Assembly (NCBI GenBank): GCA_000750105.3
Contig: JPHH03000008.1
Location: 558,001-622,000, forward strand
Length of the DNA stretch: 64,000 bases
Direction: 5' to 3'
From: Tolypocladium sp. Sup5 PDA-1
Taxonomy: Eukaryota > Ascomycota > Sordariomycetes > Hypocreales > Ophiocordycipitaceae
Under the pieces are notes generated by a model. It saw nothing but the letters and a program-made list of their open reading frames with translations, did no database searches and was not told the DNA's origin. Shown piece after piece: positions 43,501 through 54,267 of the stretch (the first letter of the stretch is position 1; each line of letters starts with the position of its first letter). A program made the position numbers and the translations under genes.

Positions 43501-46314
43501 TGTAAGGGTGCGGTTTGAGGTGATTAAACAGCGCAGTCATGAGCTCGTCAATCACTGGTGCCATGATGGGATCCAGATAGTCCGCAGTCAGGTTATCAAC
43601 GCACAGTTCCAGAGTTCGGAGCCCCTGGCCCACTAACTCGGTTCCTGCTCGCAGTGCGACGACGAGAGGGCGCATCAAAAAGCTCAGATGTGGCAGCAGA
43701 TGGCTAAGCCGCGCAGGCACAGTGAGGCACAGCTCGACGTACAGGTCCCGCTCGGAGGGTTTTCTGGCGGCCATGAGGAGGTTGTTCAGGACGTCCAGCA
43801 GCATCTCAAGTAGAGGCAGAATCTGCTTGTAGAGCTGCTCAAACTTTCCGCCGCCAATGCTCCTGAACAGGGAACGCAGAAGGAGGAAGTAGTTCATGGG
43901 CTCCTCTGCCTTTGTTGATAACTCGATAGACTTGGTGACGATGTTGACAACGTGCGGCAGAAGGACCTGTTCATTCTGCCCAGCAAAGAGAGTGACTGCC
44001 ATGAAAGCCAGCTTAAACAGCCGCAGCAGAATGGAGGATTTCTTGACGTCCGCTGACCCCACCTGATCGATCCGTTCCATGAGAAACTGAAGCAGCATGC
44101 CGCAAAAGCTCGGCGAAGTCGCCTCACTGGCAAGGAAAAACTGGGGTATATGTAACAGCGCCGTGTGTTCAAAGATCATGTCGTAAAGTCGTGGGATCTC
44201 TTGTTGGAAGACTTCGTGAAAGGTGGCGGGGTCGATGCAGTGAAAGACGGTGGCGAACGTCTCCAAAAGGTCCTTTTCCTCTTTGCTGCTGGAGACCATG
44301 TAGAAGTTCGCCATGTATTCGACGGGGGACATGTACTGGGACTCCGAGGCAGGCTTTTCAATCTCGTAGTACCTGAAGACGTACGCGCCCTCCCGGAACA
44401 ACTTGATGATGACGTTGACCTCCTCTGCGGTGAAGCCGTACGATACATCCTGCCAATGCGACGGCGCGTTCTGTGGATCGATTGGGGTGCCGATGTTGCA
44501 CGTCCTCAGCTGGTAGAAAGTGTTCTTCAGCCCATTCATAAGGTTCCTGAACAGAAACTTGTTGTCCACCACCGGATCGGCGCCTCTGTCGCGAGGATTA
44601 GAAATCTTGATCGGAACCGCAGAGAAGATGTCCGTTTCGTCCCAGTCAGGACGGTTCTCCTTGTCCGCGAGGTACGATTCGGGGGTGCCCGCGTCTGCCT
44701 GTTGGTGATACTGCTTGGAGAGCTTGACGGCGTTCGGGTACTGGCGGTTCATAGCAGCAAACTTGTCGCCGATGGCATTTAGAATCATAATGAGATAATG
44801 CCTCGCATCCACCTTGTTTGGCAGTTTGGCAATGCATTCTGCCATGTTCAGAAGCAGCTTTGCGCTCATCGTCTGGAAGCTGGTTCCAGGGAAGTTATCC
44901 TGTAAATTCCTCGTGTAGACCTCTACAGTCTTTCGAATCTGCTCAGGGCTCAACGAGTCTCGAACATGGTGAATGAGGTCGGCGAGCATGCTGTATGCCA
45001 AGGGTCGCATAGTCTCGTACACCGTCAAACCGTCGCCAGTCAGGGTTCGTTCATCCAAAAGTTCGTCGATCTTTGGCAGGAAGATTTTCCGAAAATTGTA
45101 GTTAATAATGTGACGAATAGCAATGAGCAGCTCCTTCCTGGTTCCAGACTTCTCGCGGGGGCAGTCCTTGAGCAGTCGAACGACGATTTCCGGCAGAGTC
45201 GGCAAGAAGTCTTGGAGTTGTGAAGAGTACTGGCGCAATAGGTAGGCGAGGAAGCTCATAGTTTTCACCTGAGCCGTGATGAACTCGCCAAATGCCGCTC
45301 TGTTCTTAACAGCAGGGCTTACGCCGGTGTGGATCTGGCCCTTTGCCGCAGCATCGGCATGGGCTTGCTTCTGGGCACTCGCCTGCAGCAACAGGACGGC
45401 CTTGATCAAGGGAACGAAGGCCTTGACATTCTGCGACACCGTGTTTCGGTAGATCTGGAATATGGAGACGACGATGATCGGGCACTCGGAGAGAACCTTG
45501 AACGACTGCATGCCCTTCAGGAGGGGACGGTTCTGTTGCTGCGGGTCTGCTCCGAGGTCTGATACCGAGGCCACTGGCGATCCAGGTCGGGGAGATTGGA
45601 AATTCGTCTGCGAGCTCCCGGGTGTCGATGGCGCACCGGTTTGCGAGGCTGTTGTCGATGGTGCATTGTCCAACTGCTCCCGGACAACCTTTTCCATCTG
45701 TTCGAAGAGTTCCTGAATCAGGGAGAGGAACTGCTGTACCTTTCCCTGCAGGACCTTGTGTTGGTGGCGCATAATGTCCGAGGTGATCTTGACGCACAGA
45801 GTCGCATTGTCTTCGTTATCCGTTCGCACAAGCTGCATCAGCAAGTCACATATCTCTTCGGCGTAGGGCTCGAACGGCTCGGCGGGGGCAGGCGCGGTCG
45901 GCAGCCGATGTAGGACTTCCAATATGCAGTGCCGGAGTTTCTGGCGTCTGCGTTAGCAGCATGACCCGTTTATGTTTGTGTCGGTGCTCTGCGCTTGAAC
46001 CTACCTGCTCCGGAGAGTTGCTTTGAAAGATACATGGTCCACGTAGGATGTTGATGAAGATGGGCATCAACCGTTTCAGAAATGGCGTGTATATGGGCCC
46101 GCTCGTGTAATGATCCAAGCTGTCGCGCAGAGTGGTCGCAGCTTCTAGCTTGAGCCTAGCATCTACGCGCCCACGATGTCAGCCCAGGGATTCCAGGCAT
46201 GATGGCAGGCGACACGACATCGCGGCGAATGGCACCGATCGCGAGGAAGGGCAACGTACCTAGATCTGCGGTGCTGAGACGTCTTACGACGTCGTCAATA
46301 GTAGTGCCCGACAT
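34511..46314 (-). CDS. TRA1: TRA1, PIKK-family pseudokinase scaffold of SAGA and NuA4
   Basis: Exons 46314-46260, 46162-46005, 45940-35255 and 35197-34511. The first joins give MSGTTIDDVVRRLSTAD-ARLKLEAATTLRD and NSPEQ-KLRHCILEVLHRLP. The third intron (35254-35198, GTACGT..CGCAG with CACTAAC) is 57 nt with no stop, so the frame stays open if unspliced: 3861 residues spliced, 3880 retained. Most of the protein is HEAT/TPR-like helical repeats, then a FAT region (around LNQKDEADHAYGTALYFDIG), then a PI3K-like domain whose kinase signature is absent, as in all Tra1/TRRAP proteins, and a FATC end, MNLAQCDALWMPYL. A Ser/Ala/Gln-rich linker lies near 36170-36440. Tra1 docks transcription activators to the SAGA and NuA4 acetyltransferase complexes in the nucleus. 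Length agrees with fungal orthologues (yeast 3744). Confidence 0.96.
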
Positions 46315-47280
46315 GGCTGCATCATCAGCGTCCACAAGACGCAACCATTCCTTCCATTCGAGGGAGGTATGGCGTCGTCCTACTCAGACCTTGACGGTGG
46401 GGGATGTCGAGGCGGGTGGATCGCGAGGCTGTCGCGAAGCTGTGGTCTGCGGCAAGAAGGCGGATGAATGCAGCAGTTTAACTATATCGCAGTAAAATTG
46501 AGGTCGTCTCGTTCGGGAGGAGTCGTCTGCCGCGTCAGGTTCGGGTTCGAGGAGCTATGGTGCTGACGATGCGCGTTGTTCGGTGCCTGCAGCGCTGGAT
46601 CAGGCAAGGTTTACGTGAAGGACGCCTCGCGTTGAAAATTACAAGAACCTCGAATCCGGGGGCCGTGGTCACCAATTCCAATGGCGCTAGGCGGTGCAAC
46701 AACTAAGTTCCGGCGCTAACGGTGTTCACACCTCGCCGCTGGGGCGTGAGTGTAGGAACCCGGACCCGATAACAATACTTTATCTTATCGCTGCCCGGCT
46801 CCGTCCCCCTCCAGTCTTATCGCCAACCTCTGCCTTCAGGCACCACTGACCTGACTGGGTGGTTTCTCGGGTTACGTGTACGCTATTCATGATTCACGTC
46901 TTCAATATCCAGTTCCCGCCCTTTCAGCAACGAGCACTAACTACCACGTGTCTTTTGTTTCCGCATACTTCGTAGGTACCCTTTGTTTACGTGGCTGCGA
47001 TCCAAAGGTTAAGCCTGCAACCGCAAGCCCCACCGTCTCCGGTTCGGAGGGGAACGCCGTGCGCTCACTATATTAAAGCTGCGCCCTCCGAGGTTTGACT
47101 TCTTGCTGCATCAACTCTCCTCATTCACGGCCTCAAACGAAGCGCGTCATTCAATCCGCAAGCCGTCCCTCTTCTGTTTCACGTGTGCTCCCTGTACCAA
47201 GCTCCGTGTCAAGTGTCAACTCGGACTGCTCCCGAATGCTCCGGTGCCTAAGTTGGGTCTTCAGTAACAGAGCAGGCAAG
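46315..47280. other. Divergent promoter region of TRA1 and the AIG2-like gene
   Basis: A 966-bp head-to-head spacer. No coding sequence is convincing. Short AT-rich segments (46770-46800 and 47060-47080) may be promoter elements; no clear regulator site was identified. Confidence 0.4.
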
Positions 47281-47963
47281 ATGAGCGGAGAGCATACGGC
47301 TTTCTTTTATGGTATGTGCACAGTCCATGTCGTGTTTCGAGGTTGCACGAACGTCAATACTAACGCGCGCAGGCACTCTGGTAAATATAAGCGACTTGCG
47401 GCATCCTGGATCCTGGTCCCGAGTGCTGACGGCATGATAGATGGCCCAGGAGGTCTTCTTCAGTGTGTGCTACGGGCATAAACACCCGCCCAAGGCCATC
47501 CGCGATCTCCATACGTTCACTCCCGCAATTCTAAACGATCATTGCCGCTATCGCGTCAAGTATGCTGACTACCCCGGCGTGGTACCCGAGAAAGGGCGCA
47601 CCGTGCGCGGCGTGTATGCGACTGGCCTGACCGATGCCAATGTGAAGAAGCTGGACTACTTCGAGGGTTCGGAGTATGAGTGCGTAAAGGCCAAGGTCGA
47701 GGTTCTGCAGGAGAAGGATGGCAAGGAGGTCGTGGTCGAGGTCAAAGACACGTCGGTGTACATTTTCCTCAGCCCTAAAGATCTGGAAGAGGGCGAGTGG
47801 TCCTTTGAGAATTTTGTCAAGAATAGGATGTCGATGTGGACACGAGGAGGGTTGGCATTCGGTGACGGTGAGTGCGTTCCTAGTTGTCGCCGACCGTGGT
47901 GCGTCCGCTAACTCGTCAGTGTCAGGGGGCGACGACAAGGCCGTCATGAACGGCGCTGTTTGA
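47281..47963 (+). CDS. AIG2-like gamma-glutamylcyclotransferase-fold protein, with an 8-nt microexon
   Basis: A 167-residue protein from four exons: 47281-47311, 47373-47380 (only 8 nt), 47441-47867 and 47926-47963. The microexon GCACTCTG completes the family signature YGTL (residues 10-13), reading FFYG-TL-MAQEVFFSVC; both flanking introns have good ends (GTATGT..CGCGCAG with TACTAAC, and GTAAAT..GATAG with GCTGAC). AIG2/GGCT-fold proteins cyclise gamma-glutamyl groups from gamma-glutamyl peptides or amines, releasing 5-oxoproline. The catalytic glutamate is Glu88 in LDYFEGSEYE. The tail ends LAFGD-GGDDKAVMNGAV. Fungal proteins of this exact type are often labelled disease-resistance AIG2-like, and their real substrate is not known. 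Without the microexon the protein would lose its substrate-loop motif, so the join is strongly indicated. Confidence 0.85.
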
Positions 47964-50900
47964 AGGCCCCTCCGCCCTTGAGTGCCAGCGTCGCTCCGAC
48001 AAAGGGTCCGTTTCATGGCCGCAGGATGCCATGGCCCTCTGGCAGGCCTCTGGCAGGCCTCTTTTAGACATGGCGGTCAGCAACACCGAAAGAGTTGGGC
48101 GGCCGGCGGTCGGGTGGTGAGGCATCGTGGATAGGAGGTAGAACTACAAAAGGTCTCGCGGAGACTGACGGGCAAACGATGAATAGGAGCTGTCGCTGGA
48201 CTGACCAAGCGCCGAGACCCCCTGCCTAGCCCTGAGTGGTTGAAGCAAAGGTGGGTGGGTGATGTTGGGGAGCTTGTTGACTGGCGCGTCGATTTGTAGG
48301 CCAGTCGAGCCAACAGTTTGCGAAGATCGGTCAGAATCCGTTTGAAGCCGGCATGACTTTTCAGAACTCATCAGACTCTGTCATGTTGGTTCCCTGGTTC
48401 ATGACGAGTCCATGGAACTTTGGTTCGCCAGAGAAAAAAATGAACAGTTCGAGGCAATCAAAGTGAAATTGAAGGGAACGGCTAGTGGTAACACCGCATG
48501 CCTTGCTTGTATATTTCCTTGCTACACTCGCCAATACCATACCACATAATACCTCATGAACCAGTCCTATATGCACTTTGGGTCCGCCAAGCGAGAGACG
48601 TTGCACCCGTCAGTCAGAGACCTGTCAAACCCGGAAATTGTGGCGGGGGAGCCGGGTCGTTGGGATCTCGGCCGGGATGCCATCGTCAAGCAGCTGTCCG
48701 GTGGAGCCGGCGTGCAGGGCAGCATCGTGGGCTGTCACTTTTCATTGAGTGGGAGATGCAGGTGGTTCGGCGGGAGGATCATTTATGCTGTACCATGCCT
48801 AGCTAGGCACCGCATCTCCGTTTCTACCGGAATCTCAGACGTCAAGTTCAGACGATTAAGCAAGCGGGAGGAGTGCTAGTCAGGGCAGCGATGATGCCAG
48901 CCCAGGGTGAGTACAGGGTAGGCCCAGTATGGTACTCATGCAAAGCACCCTTGGCACCCTCTAACACAGTCAGACCCTCTTCATATTCTGGTCCGGCGGC
49001 AGCCGCCGAGCTCCTGGATATCATTAAAGTGGCCCGTACAGACGGTTGAATGCACACAAGCAGGGCAGAGAGATGAGGCCCTAGTCCTGAACTTGGAGTT
49101 GACCGTCAGTCAAGGGAGTTGAATGGAGTCCCAAGAAGCGCTTGCTCATGCCACTTGCGACGGACCAGTGACCTGACGGCTCAGCTGCCCGCAGAGGCGG
49201 GTTCGCCGGTCATTTAGCGCCGACGTTTGTGAGGCGTGGACGAGTTGTGAAGCAGAGCCCGCATGTTTCGCTGTTGTGTGCATGCGCTGAGGGAGAGTTG
49301 ATGGCCGGCTACGCCACGGCGCCTTATCATTAGAGGTGCTGGCTATTGGGGCTTGGGGGGGCTCTAGTCATGCGCACACGAATCTATGCGGCGAAGTACT
49401 TGGTGCTGGGCATCAACTTCTTACGCCAGCTAATTTTAGGGAGTTTACTGACAAAATCTGGAGACGACACGAGGCAACCCCTGGCGGTCGCCTAAAGCGG
49501 CCGCGTCAGGGCGTTACCAACACGCATTGTACTCGTGGCCCGGGGGGCATCTGCTGGATCGGTCACCAGTAGAGTGGATGGGTTCTGCCAGGCTCCAGCG
49601 CCAAAAACACTCCGTCGGGACTGTTGGTTCACTGTTTTTCATGCTGTTGGCTTCGACTTCCTTCCAGACTGCTGGGACGAGCAGCAGCCATGCCACAGGC
49701 CGCAGCATAAGGTAGGGAAAAGGCATCTAGGTCCCATCTGGCCGCCTCGGTGGCTAATGCGGACACGATAGCTTCACTTTTTCAGGCCCGTCATCTCACC
49801 ATTCTCTCTCCATCCCCCAAGGTACGCGCCCGCGCGCACACCCCGCTGCTTATTCCTGCGCGAAAAGAGACGACGCGTTGACAAGATCTGTAAGGGGCCG
49901 CAGCCACGACCAGCCATCCCTCCCTCCGGGCAGGGCCGCTTCAGAATGCTCCCGCCGCCCTTCGAGCCAAGAAGCGAACCGTCAACGACCAGATGCTCAG
50001 CTTGAAACTTGGCCCTGTTTCACTAGGACCCGGCAAGTCCCCACCACTCCGATGAAGGCTCCGCTCTCAAAACTGCCAGAACGGGCAATCCTACGACTGC
50101 GACTGGCCGGCTCGGCGAGCCTACAGCCCAGGGGGCTGCCCAACCCCTGCGGCACCAGACTGGTATTAACCCTGGGCCTTTATACGCCTGCGTCGAAGGC
50201 CGCGGCCTCAGAACTGCAGTCCTCCTCGTAGATCTCGTGTGCGAGGGCGATCTCCCAAGGCCGGAGCCCGGTAGGCCACACACATCAGTCGGCTATTGTC
50301 CGTACTCGTAGAGAACAGCCCTGCAATGGCAGGCAGGCAAGCAGAGCTGGGAGCCCAAGGGAATCTGGCTAGAAGCACAGAGACGGCGACACTCTGTCTC
50401 GCTTCCCCTCGCGATCAAGAGCAGCGGTTGCACAGCCACAACTGCAAACAATGCATACGATCTGCATGACGGCTGAAGCTGTCTTCCATCTTGCTACCGT
50501 GTCTTGCGTGTCTCGCCTGCGGACTAGAACAAGCAACTTCTGCATGGCTGACTGAGAATTTCCAGAACTGCCCCGAGTTATTCGTGGTGGTGGTGGCTCG
50601 TCTGGCCCTTGCCAGCCCATCGATCCCACATTCCATAGAGGGGCCGCGCTGCATGGCTGCAACCTCGCCCCCTGCGACTGTCACCCTAGGGCCAAGGCTT
50701 CCCCTCTCCTGCTGGAGGCATAGGGGCAACCCCCTGAACTTCATTGGCGTGGTGCGTGCACGACGATATGGGTGGCCCTCGAGGGTGCCATGCATACAGG
50801 GATTGTCAGGTGTTTAGTCGGTGGAGAGCGCGACGGGGAACCAGAGTTGTGACGGACGAAAGGGCCAGACTGCCCGGCGGCGTTTGCTGGTGCTGACGTC

Positions 50901-52047
50901 GTTGCCCAACCACAGCGGCTGGGGGATACCGATTGACCGAGCACTGGGATCTGGATGTTCGTCGACCAACCCCTGGAATGCGCCAGCCTTCAGCCAGAGC
51001 CCCTCGGGCTCGGTAGTGGCTGGATGTCTCAAGCGGCAGCGTGACGTTGTGTGGATACGGCGACGTGACTGGTGGCACTAACACCCTCGGGTCGTGCATG
51101 GCGGTCGGGAGAGGCTCACTGCCCGGGGCCTCGGGGCGGCCTGATTGGAGGCCACCATCGACTTTGGGCAACACGGACGACGCGTGCGTATCGACAAGGC
51201 GAAGAGGGGGCAGAGGCAGGCGAGCGGCCGCCGGCTTGCGGCTTGGAAGCTTGGACAGCAGCGATGCGAACCCGAGCCCATTCGCTTGTTGATGGCCGGG
51301 TTAGCCGTCTCCGGGCTGTTTGCTGTTTCCCCAGGCCTGGACGATACGATCCGACAGGCTGGCAGGCGACGGCAGCCGGCGCAACCATCGAGCCTTGAGG
51401 ATCTGTGCAGGGGTCAATGTCGACGTCGTTTCGTCCCACCTCTGCTCGTCTGCAGATTCCACCAACACCTCGCACATGCACACATACCAGCCCCATCCCG
51501 GCATCTGGCCCGTGCCCGGCCCTGGCGAGGAGTGGCAAGGAGAGCCAGGTTGCCAAGGTTGCTTGGTTACTCAGGGGCACGCCGCTGTGGTGGTGGGCGA
51601 CGCACGCCACTCTGGGGTTCATCGGACGGATCTCCCCCTTTCGCACGGCTCTGCACTGCTGGCTACTAGGTAGCCACGACTTTTGCGGCTCTGAAACCCA
51701 CTTCCTGGCCTATCATGGGTCCGTCGACAGTCCTCCCTTCGACATCGTGGACCCCTGGCTGGTCCACCGCGCTTCGAAACGTCGAGGGCTCAGCTCCATG
51801 CTTGGGATTTACTGGTCGGGCTCCTCTCGTCCGTTTGTCGTTCCAGTGGCGATGCGATGGCATGGCCCCCTTCCCCCGGCCTCGGCCCAGATGCCCTGGC
51901 TCCCATCCAGTGACTCCGAATCCATGGTCTGTTCCTGGAGCCCTGGCCTTGTCGGCGCGTTTCTCTTTCCTTGTTCAGTTCTAGCCTCCGTGGGGCGTAT
52001 CCAGCCGGCGGCCGGTGGCCACACCCAGGAACGGACGGACGGCTTGG

Positions 52048-52053
52048 TATAAG
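52048..52053 (+). promoter_or_regulatory. TATA-like element upstream of the AA11 gene
   Basis: TATAAG lies about 35-80 bp before a run of C/T-rich sequence that looks like a fungal transcription start zone. With the leader intron it implies a 5' leader of about 590 nt genomic (about 390 nt spliced). Inferred from sequence only. Confidence 0.35.
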
Positions 52054-52310
52054 ACGCTCGCCCTCTCCCGGGCCTTCATCTTGTCTTGTCCTCCTCAGAC
52101 AGCATCAGTCTTCCCATCCTTTCCTTCATCCCAAAGTGGCTTGTCGTCGAGACGGCTTCCATTCCCTCATTCTTTTCCGAGGCTAGACCTTGTTGATTCA
52201 TATCCAACTTTTCTTCTTTCCCGGCTCTTCAACCCAAGAAACCTCACGTCTCGCGACACTTGTGTTCCACAGCTCGCGTGCACACCCGGCTGATCTGACG
52301 GCTTTCACTT

Positions 52311-52512
52311 GTAAGTCTCCACGCCCAGCCGTTGCCTACTTGGTAGCAAACGAAGGATTTTGTGTCTCTTCCCATCCTCAGGCAGGCTCAGCTTTGCCAT
52401 GAGCTGTTTGTCTTCCTGGCGCTGCCCCATATTGGAGGATGGCCACCACGGTGGACGATATATTTGCGACACCTTGGCGGATATCTGATGTACTGACTTC
52501 CGTCTGTTACAG
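52311..52512 (+). other. Putative 5' UTR intron of the AA11 gene
   Basis: GTAAGT at 52311 and TGTTACAG ending at 52512 flank 202 bp, with a TACTGAC branch-point sequence just upstream of the acceptor. No ATG-initiated product is needed to explain it; it lies wholly before the AA11 ATG at 52670. The signal quality is as good as for coding introns here. Confidence 0.55.
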
Positions 52513-52669
52513 CTTTTGTGCTATCATCCCAACTTTCAGAACCCAGCGTTCACCTTTCACCCGACTTGTCTCGACGACACTCCGCGACCAAATAGACTTC
52601 AGAATCTTTCGTCTGGAACGCTTAGATTCTCAACATCGACAACGGCATCGATATCAAACCTTTCTCAAA

Positions 52670-53899
52670 ATGTTCATCAAGACCCTCGTTCTCAGTGGCC
52701 TGGCCACCGTTGGCAGCGCCCACATCCTGATGAGCAACCCTGTCCCTTACGGCAGATCCACCCTGAACAACTTCCCCATGAGTGCCAATGGCGCCGACTT
52801 CCCTTGCAAGCAGCGAGACGGAGTCTACGACCTCCAAGGTGCGAGCAACGTCTACGGGCAGGGAAGCACCCAGCAGCTTGCCTTTGTTGGCTCCGCAGTC
52901 CATGGCGGAGGATCTTGCCAGGTCTCTGTCACTACCGATCTCCAGCCCAACAAGAACTCTGTCTGGAAGGTTATCAAGTCCATCGAGGGTGGCTGCCCGG
53001 CCAAGGGGGCGGTTGGCAACCTTGAGGGTGGTGCCGGAGCTGAGGTCCCTTTCAAGTACGACTTCACCATCCCCAAGGAGCTGGCCACCGGCAACTACAC
53101 TCTGGCCTGGACTTGGTTCAACAAGGTCGGAAACCGAGAGATGTACATGAACTGCGCTCCCATGACCGTGACCGGCTCGGGTGGCTCAAGCAGCTTCATG
53201 AGCTCTCTGCCCGACATGTTTGTTGCCAACGTTGGCAACGGCTGCGAAACGAAGGAGACAACGGATGTCCAGTTTGCGAACCCTGGAAATGACGTGGACC
53301 GTTTCGGCTTGGCCACGTCTAGCGCACTCGCTGTCCCTGGAGGAGGTTCTTGCCAGAAGGCGACTGGCGGTAACGGCGGCGGTTCTTCTCCTACAGCCGG
53401 CAAACCTGCTCCCACTACGGCTCCCGCTCCCACATCCCAGGTCACCCAGGCCCCTGCTCCTTCCAGCAACCCTACTACTAAGTCATCGAAGACGATCCCC
53501 GGCGGTGCCTTCATCACGGTGTCTTCCAAGCAGCCCGCAGCCACACCCATCGCTCCCAGCAACGCTCCGGCCCCATCTGGCACCAAGGTCTCTCAGCCTG
53601 CAGCCCCTACTTCTGCCGCCCCTACTCCTGTCACTCCCAGCCCTGCTCCCAGCTCTGGAAATGGCGGTGGCAACGCGCCCTCTGGTGGCTATGCTGCTTA
53701 TACCCCGTGCACCTCGGAGGGCTCGTGGAACTGCATCGGCGGAACTTCCTTCCAGCGCTGCGCTAGTGGCAGCTGGTCTCCCGTTCAGGGCATGCCGGCT
53801 GGTGTCACTTGCACTACGGGCCAGTCCGCTGTGATCCAGATGATGCACACCAAGAACGCCAAGCGGGCCATGCGCCGTGCTCTCCGATTCGCTGCCTAA
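52670..53899 (+). CDS. AA11 lytic polysaccharide monooxygenase with C-terminal X278-like chitin-binding module
   Basis: A 409-residue single-exon protein. The frame is open upstream but the start is set at MFIKTLVLSGLATVGSA, a signal peptide whose removal exposes His18 as the new N-terminus, which the copper active site requires. The second brace histidine is His78 in GSAVHGGGSC and the axial tyrosine Tyr159 in NREMYMNCAP. PYGRSTLNNFPMSANGADFPC and VIKSIEGGCP also match AA11. A long Pro/Thr/Ser/Ala linker (about 240-345) connects to a terminal cysteine module, CTSEGSWNCIGGTSFQRCASG, like the X278 chitin-binding units found on AA11 enzymes. AA11 enzymes cut chitin oxidatively at the C1 position using copper and a peroxide or oxygen co-substrate. 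It would cooperate with chitinases such as the one at 24.4-26.4 kb. The last residues (AKRAMRRALRFAA) are strikingly basic. Confidence 0.92.
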   Translation: MFIKTLVLSGLATVGSAHILMSNPVPYGRSTLNNFPMSANGADFPCKQRDGVYDLQGASNVYGQGSTQQLAFVGSAVHGGGSCQVSVTTDLQPNKNSVWKVIKSIEGGCPAKGAVGNLEGGAGAEVPFKYDFTIPKELATGNYTLAWTWFNKVGNREMYMNCAPMTVTGSGGSSSFMSSLPDMFVANVGNGCETKETTDVQFANPGNDVDRFGLATSSALAVPGGGSCQKATGGNGGGSSPTAGKPAPTTAPAPTSQVTQAPAPSSNPTTKSSKTIPGGAFITVSSKQPAATPIAPSNAPAPSGTKVSQPAAPTSAAPTPVTPSPAPSSGNGGGNAPSGGYAAYTPCTSEGSWNCIGGTSFQRCASGSWSPVQGMPAGVTCTTGQSAVIQMMHTKNAKRAMRRALRFAA

Positions 53900-54267
53900 A
53901 TTCGCAATGACCACAGGTGGGACATGCTATCATGTCAACTCTTGTAGGAGTAGTACAGCATTAGGCCCTTCTAGGACATCGGAGGATCGTGGAAGGCTGC
54001 TGTCCGTCCGATGTACCAACACGGTGTTTGTTGATGATCATTTCGATTGTATATCTTTCTCTTCTGTTGGTCTAGTTTCTTGGGTGGCATTTTAGAGACA
54101 GGCATAGCATTCACAACGACTTTGGATATGAAATCTCATCAACATTCATTCACATTGCTTTATTGGCTCGTACCTTTGTGTGTATCAAACCCGATTCTAG
54201 TGTCTAAGACCATATCCAATTGTAGCTTGTTCAAACTCTCCGAATAGCTTACACCGAGAACGATATC
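53900..54267. other. Convergent 3' spacer, nothing recognised
   Basis: An AT-rich spacer between the AA11 stop and the DUF3433 stop, which converge. Presumably both 3' UTRs. No gene or repeat seen. Confidence 0.45.

Larger units (their letters stand above)
47964..52669. other. Long gene-free stretch; right end is the AA11 promoter and 5' leader
   Basis: About 4.7 kb with many short, mutually overlapping open frames on both strands, none with a recognisable domain or conserved splice pattern. 48.0-49.4 kb is mixed in composition; about 49.8-52.0 kb is GC-rich. The last 600 bp contain a TATA-like TATAAG at 52048, pyrimidine-rich initiator sequence near 52080-52130 and a well-formed intron in the leader of the AA11 gene. 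The remainder may hold regulatory DNA or non-coding RNA; I see nothing that proves either. Confidence 0.4.

Noticed and set aside
34581..45913. Numerous open frames of 60-376 codons on the plus strand and in other minus-strand frames across the TRA1 gene.
   Set aside because: All lie inside the 3800-codon TRA1 frame and are shadows produced by its length and GC content.
50370..51670. Overlapping GC-rich open frames on both strands (up to 176 codons).
   Set aside because: High GC content alone lengthens random frames; no frame shows domain motifs or splice logic, and frames conflict with one another.
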